DNA of 64,000 nucleotides from Elymus sibiricus (taxonomy: Eukaryota > Streptophyta > Magnoliopsida > Poales > Poaceae). The stretch lies in contig CM077666.1 of assembly GCA_039707655.1 (NCBI GenBank), positions 240,528,166 to 240,592,165 of the forward strand. Direction: 5' to 3'. The translations under genes were made by a program, and so were the position numbers. The notes beneath the pieces are model-generated. The model saw only the letters and a program-made list of their open reading frames with translations, had not been told where the DNA came from and did not search any database. Positions 61,806 through 64,000 of this stretch are shown one piece after another; within the stretch, counting starts at the first letter, position 1, and the number at the start of each line of letters is the position of its first letter.

Positions 61806-63333
61806 TTACAATACTTCTCGAAGGTGTTTGACACGATCTTGGAGAGTTTCACTAAACACAAGGATGTCATCAAAGTAAACCACAACACAAATGCCAATTA
61901 ATTTGCGAAGAACATAGTGCATCACACGCATTGAAAGCGGTTTTCCATTCATCACCTTCTTGCATGCGAATTTGATAATAGCCACTTTTAAGGTCAATTT
62001 TAGAGAAAATTGTGGCTCCACTAAGTTCATCAAGCATGTCATCTAGGCGTGGAATGGGATGACGGTATCTAACGGTGATAGCATTTATAGGACGGCAATC
62101 GGAACACATGCGATAGGAACCATCTTTCTTAGGCACGAGAATGACCGGAACGGCACAAGGGCTCAAGCTTTCTCGTACATACCCATTCTCCATGAGATGT
62201 TGCACTTGCCTTTGTATCTCTTTGGTCTCCTCGGCGTTGACGCGGTAAGGTGCCTTGTTAGGTAGAGGTGCGCCGGGAATGAGGTCGATGCGGTGTTCGA
62301 TTCCGCGTAGAGGAGGAAGTCCGGGAGGTAGCTCATTGGGAAACACATCCGCAAATTCCTGCAATAAATGAGACAATACCAAAGGAAGATGTTGTGAAGT
62401 ATTAGTCCACACCACTTCATCTTTGCACACAAGCACAAAGTGAAGAACACTTGATGGGCTCTCACTCACATCCCTCAAATCTCTTTTGGTGGCTAAAAGA
62501 ACTAGATCTCTTTTGTCACGCATCGTGGAGTCACTCATGTTTGGCTTGTGGCTCTCACTCCCTTTTTGGTGGTTCACTCGCTCACTTTTCTCTCCACGAT
62601 GGGTAGATGCTTGCTTGTCCGCGATGACTTGACTTGGTGTCATAGGTCGAAGTATGAACTCCTTGCCCTTCATCTTGAAACTATATTGATTGGTCCGTCC
62701 ATTGTGCATGACGCCTCGGTCAAATTGCCACGGTCGTCCGAGTAGTAGGTGGCATACGGACATAGGAACCACATCAAACTCCAATGTATCTTCGTAGGCG
62801 CCGATCTTGAAGGAGACGTGGACGGTGTGCTCCACTTGAATGGTGCCGGAGTCGCTAAGCCATTGGACCTTGTAGGGGCGAGGTTGCTTCTTCTTGACCA
62901 ATTGGAGCTTGGAACATAACTCATCACTTGCCAAGTTGTGGCAACTTCCACCGTCGATGATGACCTTGACGGAACGTCCTTGAATTCCCGCCTTGGTATG
63001 GAAGATGTGGCAACGCTGGTCTTCATCTTGATGTTGTTGAAGTGTCAAGACCTTGGAGACAACAAGAGCGGGACTCGAATCATTGTCGCAAAACACTTGA
63101 TCATCTTCTTCTTCATTCACTTGGCGGTGCATGGCCACTTGCTCGATGGCTGCCATTTCATCTTCACTCATAGAATCGTAGGTGCCATCGGCGTTCATGA
63201 TCATAGTGCGTCTTGTTGGGCACTCGAAGGACTTGTCGCCTCGGCCTTTGCACGTAAAGCACTTGATGTCACTTGTTTTGTCGGTAGCATCCGAAGGAGT
63301 TGTTGATGACGAAGCTCTTGGCTCGCATGACAT
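61806..63333 (-). pseudogene. El-F gag end, protease-like region and RT with deletion
   Basis: Knuckle reads CFTCKGRGDKSFEC: the zinc-binding His is Asp (codon 63235-63237). Protease-like VKVIIDGGSCHNLAS and RT start through [21 protein letters not shown] are open. At ~61930 about 68 bp are missing compared with El-E (the segment coding [21 protein letters not shown]), which shifts the frame. [11 protein letters not shown] follows in another frame and meets TAA at 61806-61808, where El-E has CAA. Confidence 0.85.
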
Positions 63334-64000
63334 CCTTCATTTGATCCCAAGTCGCGATGGATGGCTCGCCCTTCTCTTGACGCCTTGCGATCACTTGCTC
63401 CCACCAAATGAGAACATAGTCTTGGAACTCTAGAGATGCCATGGCGATCTTCTTTTCATCGTCGTAGTTGTGAAGGCGAAATATCTTGTCGACCTTCAAC
63501 GCCCATGAAAGGTATTCTTCGGGATCATTTCCACCGGAGAATTTAGGCATGGTGAACTTGAGCTTGCCGTAGCGCTCCTCATTGCGTTGTCGGCGGTTGC
63601 GATGACGCTCTTGCCTTGGAGGTTGATCTTCTAGCTCATCCTCGTCGTCGTGTTCATCTTGATTGACTTGACATGGTGGCCTTGGGATTCGTGCACGGTT
63701 CCTCATCTCTTGGCGCTCCTGAAGTCGTGCGGCTTCGTCTTGTTCGCGCATGCGGCGGTTGCGTTCGGCGACGTTGCGAGTTGATTCGCGTAGGGCACGT
63801 TGAGCTTCAAGCGCTTGCTCGTCACGACGTTGTCGTTCTTGGTGTAGGGCGTCGTCGTCTTGGTGCACTTGACGTTGGCGTTGTGGAACTTGATCTTGGT
63901 TCCCGTTGGCTTGTTCTTGCCGCTTTTGTCGTGCGCGCTCTCGAAGGCGGTCTTGCAAACCATTGCCATTGAATGGGTTTCTTGAAGCTTGCCGGTCATC
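63334..64000 (-). pseudogene. El-F gag, N-terminal and core part (truncated)
   Basis: Charged helix (RNRRMREQDEAARLQERQE) and gag core up to WDQMKDVMRA, then a deletion of ~440 bp (El-E 41167 to about 41605, flanked by GCT) joins it to the linker before the knuckle. The gag start should lie about 370 bp beyond the window. Confidence 0.85.

Larger units (their letters stand above)
58855..64000 (-). mobile_element. El-F: Ty3/gypsy element, 3' part (runs off the window)
   Basis: 3' LTR 58855-59802, polypurine tract, integrase, RNase H, RT, protease-like region and gag to the window end; leader and 5' LTR are outside. Two internal deletions (68 bp in RT, ~440 bp in gag), a TAA in RT and a zinc-knuckle His-to-Asp change make it defective. 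Its palindrome is CCGGAAGTTCCGG. Confidence 0.9.

Overview
The window is a stretch of plant intergenic DNA made almost entirely of nested LTR retrotransposons. I see no host gene, tRNA or rRNA. The elements are Ty3/gypsy. Most share LTR termini TGATG...CATCA (or close variants), a primer-binding site resembling the 3' end of plant initiator tRNA-Met, a polypurine tract (PPT) inside the polyprotein frame, and a polyprotein tail ([13 protein letters not shown] motif) encoded inside the 3' LTR. These traits recall the CRM (centromeric) lineage of grasses. Two host fragments (7657-8264 and 8840-9202 plus 13308-14377) look like a high-copy Triticeae LTR, so a wheat/barley/rye-type genome is the best guess. 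Family names are not assigned because no search could be run.

Layout (labels are mine). 1-100: tail of a plus-strand LTR inserted into El-A. 101-7656: El-A, minus, non-autonomous; it carries a gag followed by a novel open frame of about 1,290 codons in place of pol. 7657-8839: LTR fragments (TGATACGTCTCC-type, copia-like, gypsy). 8840-14377: another TGATACGTCTCC-type LTR fragment, split by El-G (9203-13307, minus, target duplication CCTAG, pol mostly deleted). 14378-17003: El-Q, a CRM/Cereba/Quinta-like composite. 17004-17209: gypsy LTR fragment. 17210-21329: El-H, plus, LTR plus decayed gag. From 21330: El-B, minus, a second copy of the El-A type. It is split by El-C (24005-32372, plus, complete, duplication CATGT) and by a solo LTR (34680-35758, duplication TTTTT). 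Its right LTR is cut at 36218 by El-C2 (minus). El-C2's LTR is split by El-E (36649-58328, duplication CCCGT), a tandem of three LTRs and two internal regions within one target duplication. The second El-E unit holds El-D (45192-51189, plus, duplication AGATT). El-C2's internal region is cut at 58855 by El-F (minus), which runs off the window. Nesting is six levels deep: LTR fragment, El-H, El-B, El-C2, El-E, El-D.

The most striking signal is not a protein. Every family carries an array of short palindromes in the LTR between the coding part and the TATA box. El-A, El-G, El-H, El-C and El-E repeat the same palindrome in the untranslated leader between the primer-binding site and gag. Four palindromes fit one formula, CGG-N5-CCG, with a family-specific spacer: ATGAT (El-G, El-H), AAGTT (El-F), TAGTA (El-D), TTGTA (El-A, El-B, El-E). 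El-C and El-C2 use CCCGTGCGCACGGG. Units are separated by unrelated sequence of varying length, so they are not a simple tandem repeat. The non-autonomous El-A/El-B carry the palindrome of the pol-bearing El-E, as expected if it marks which RNA or DNA a family's machinery recognises. A second leader module, GCTTTTAAGC / purine-rich linker / GCTTRTAAGC, is common to all families whose leader is visible.

No polyprotein here is fully intact. Breaks include nonsense codons, small frameshifts, internal deletions and lost catalytic residues, each noted per element.
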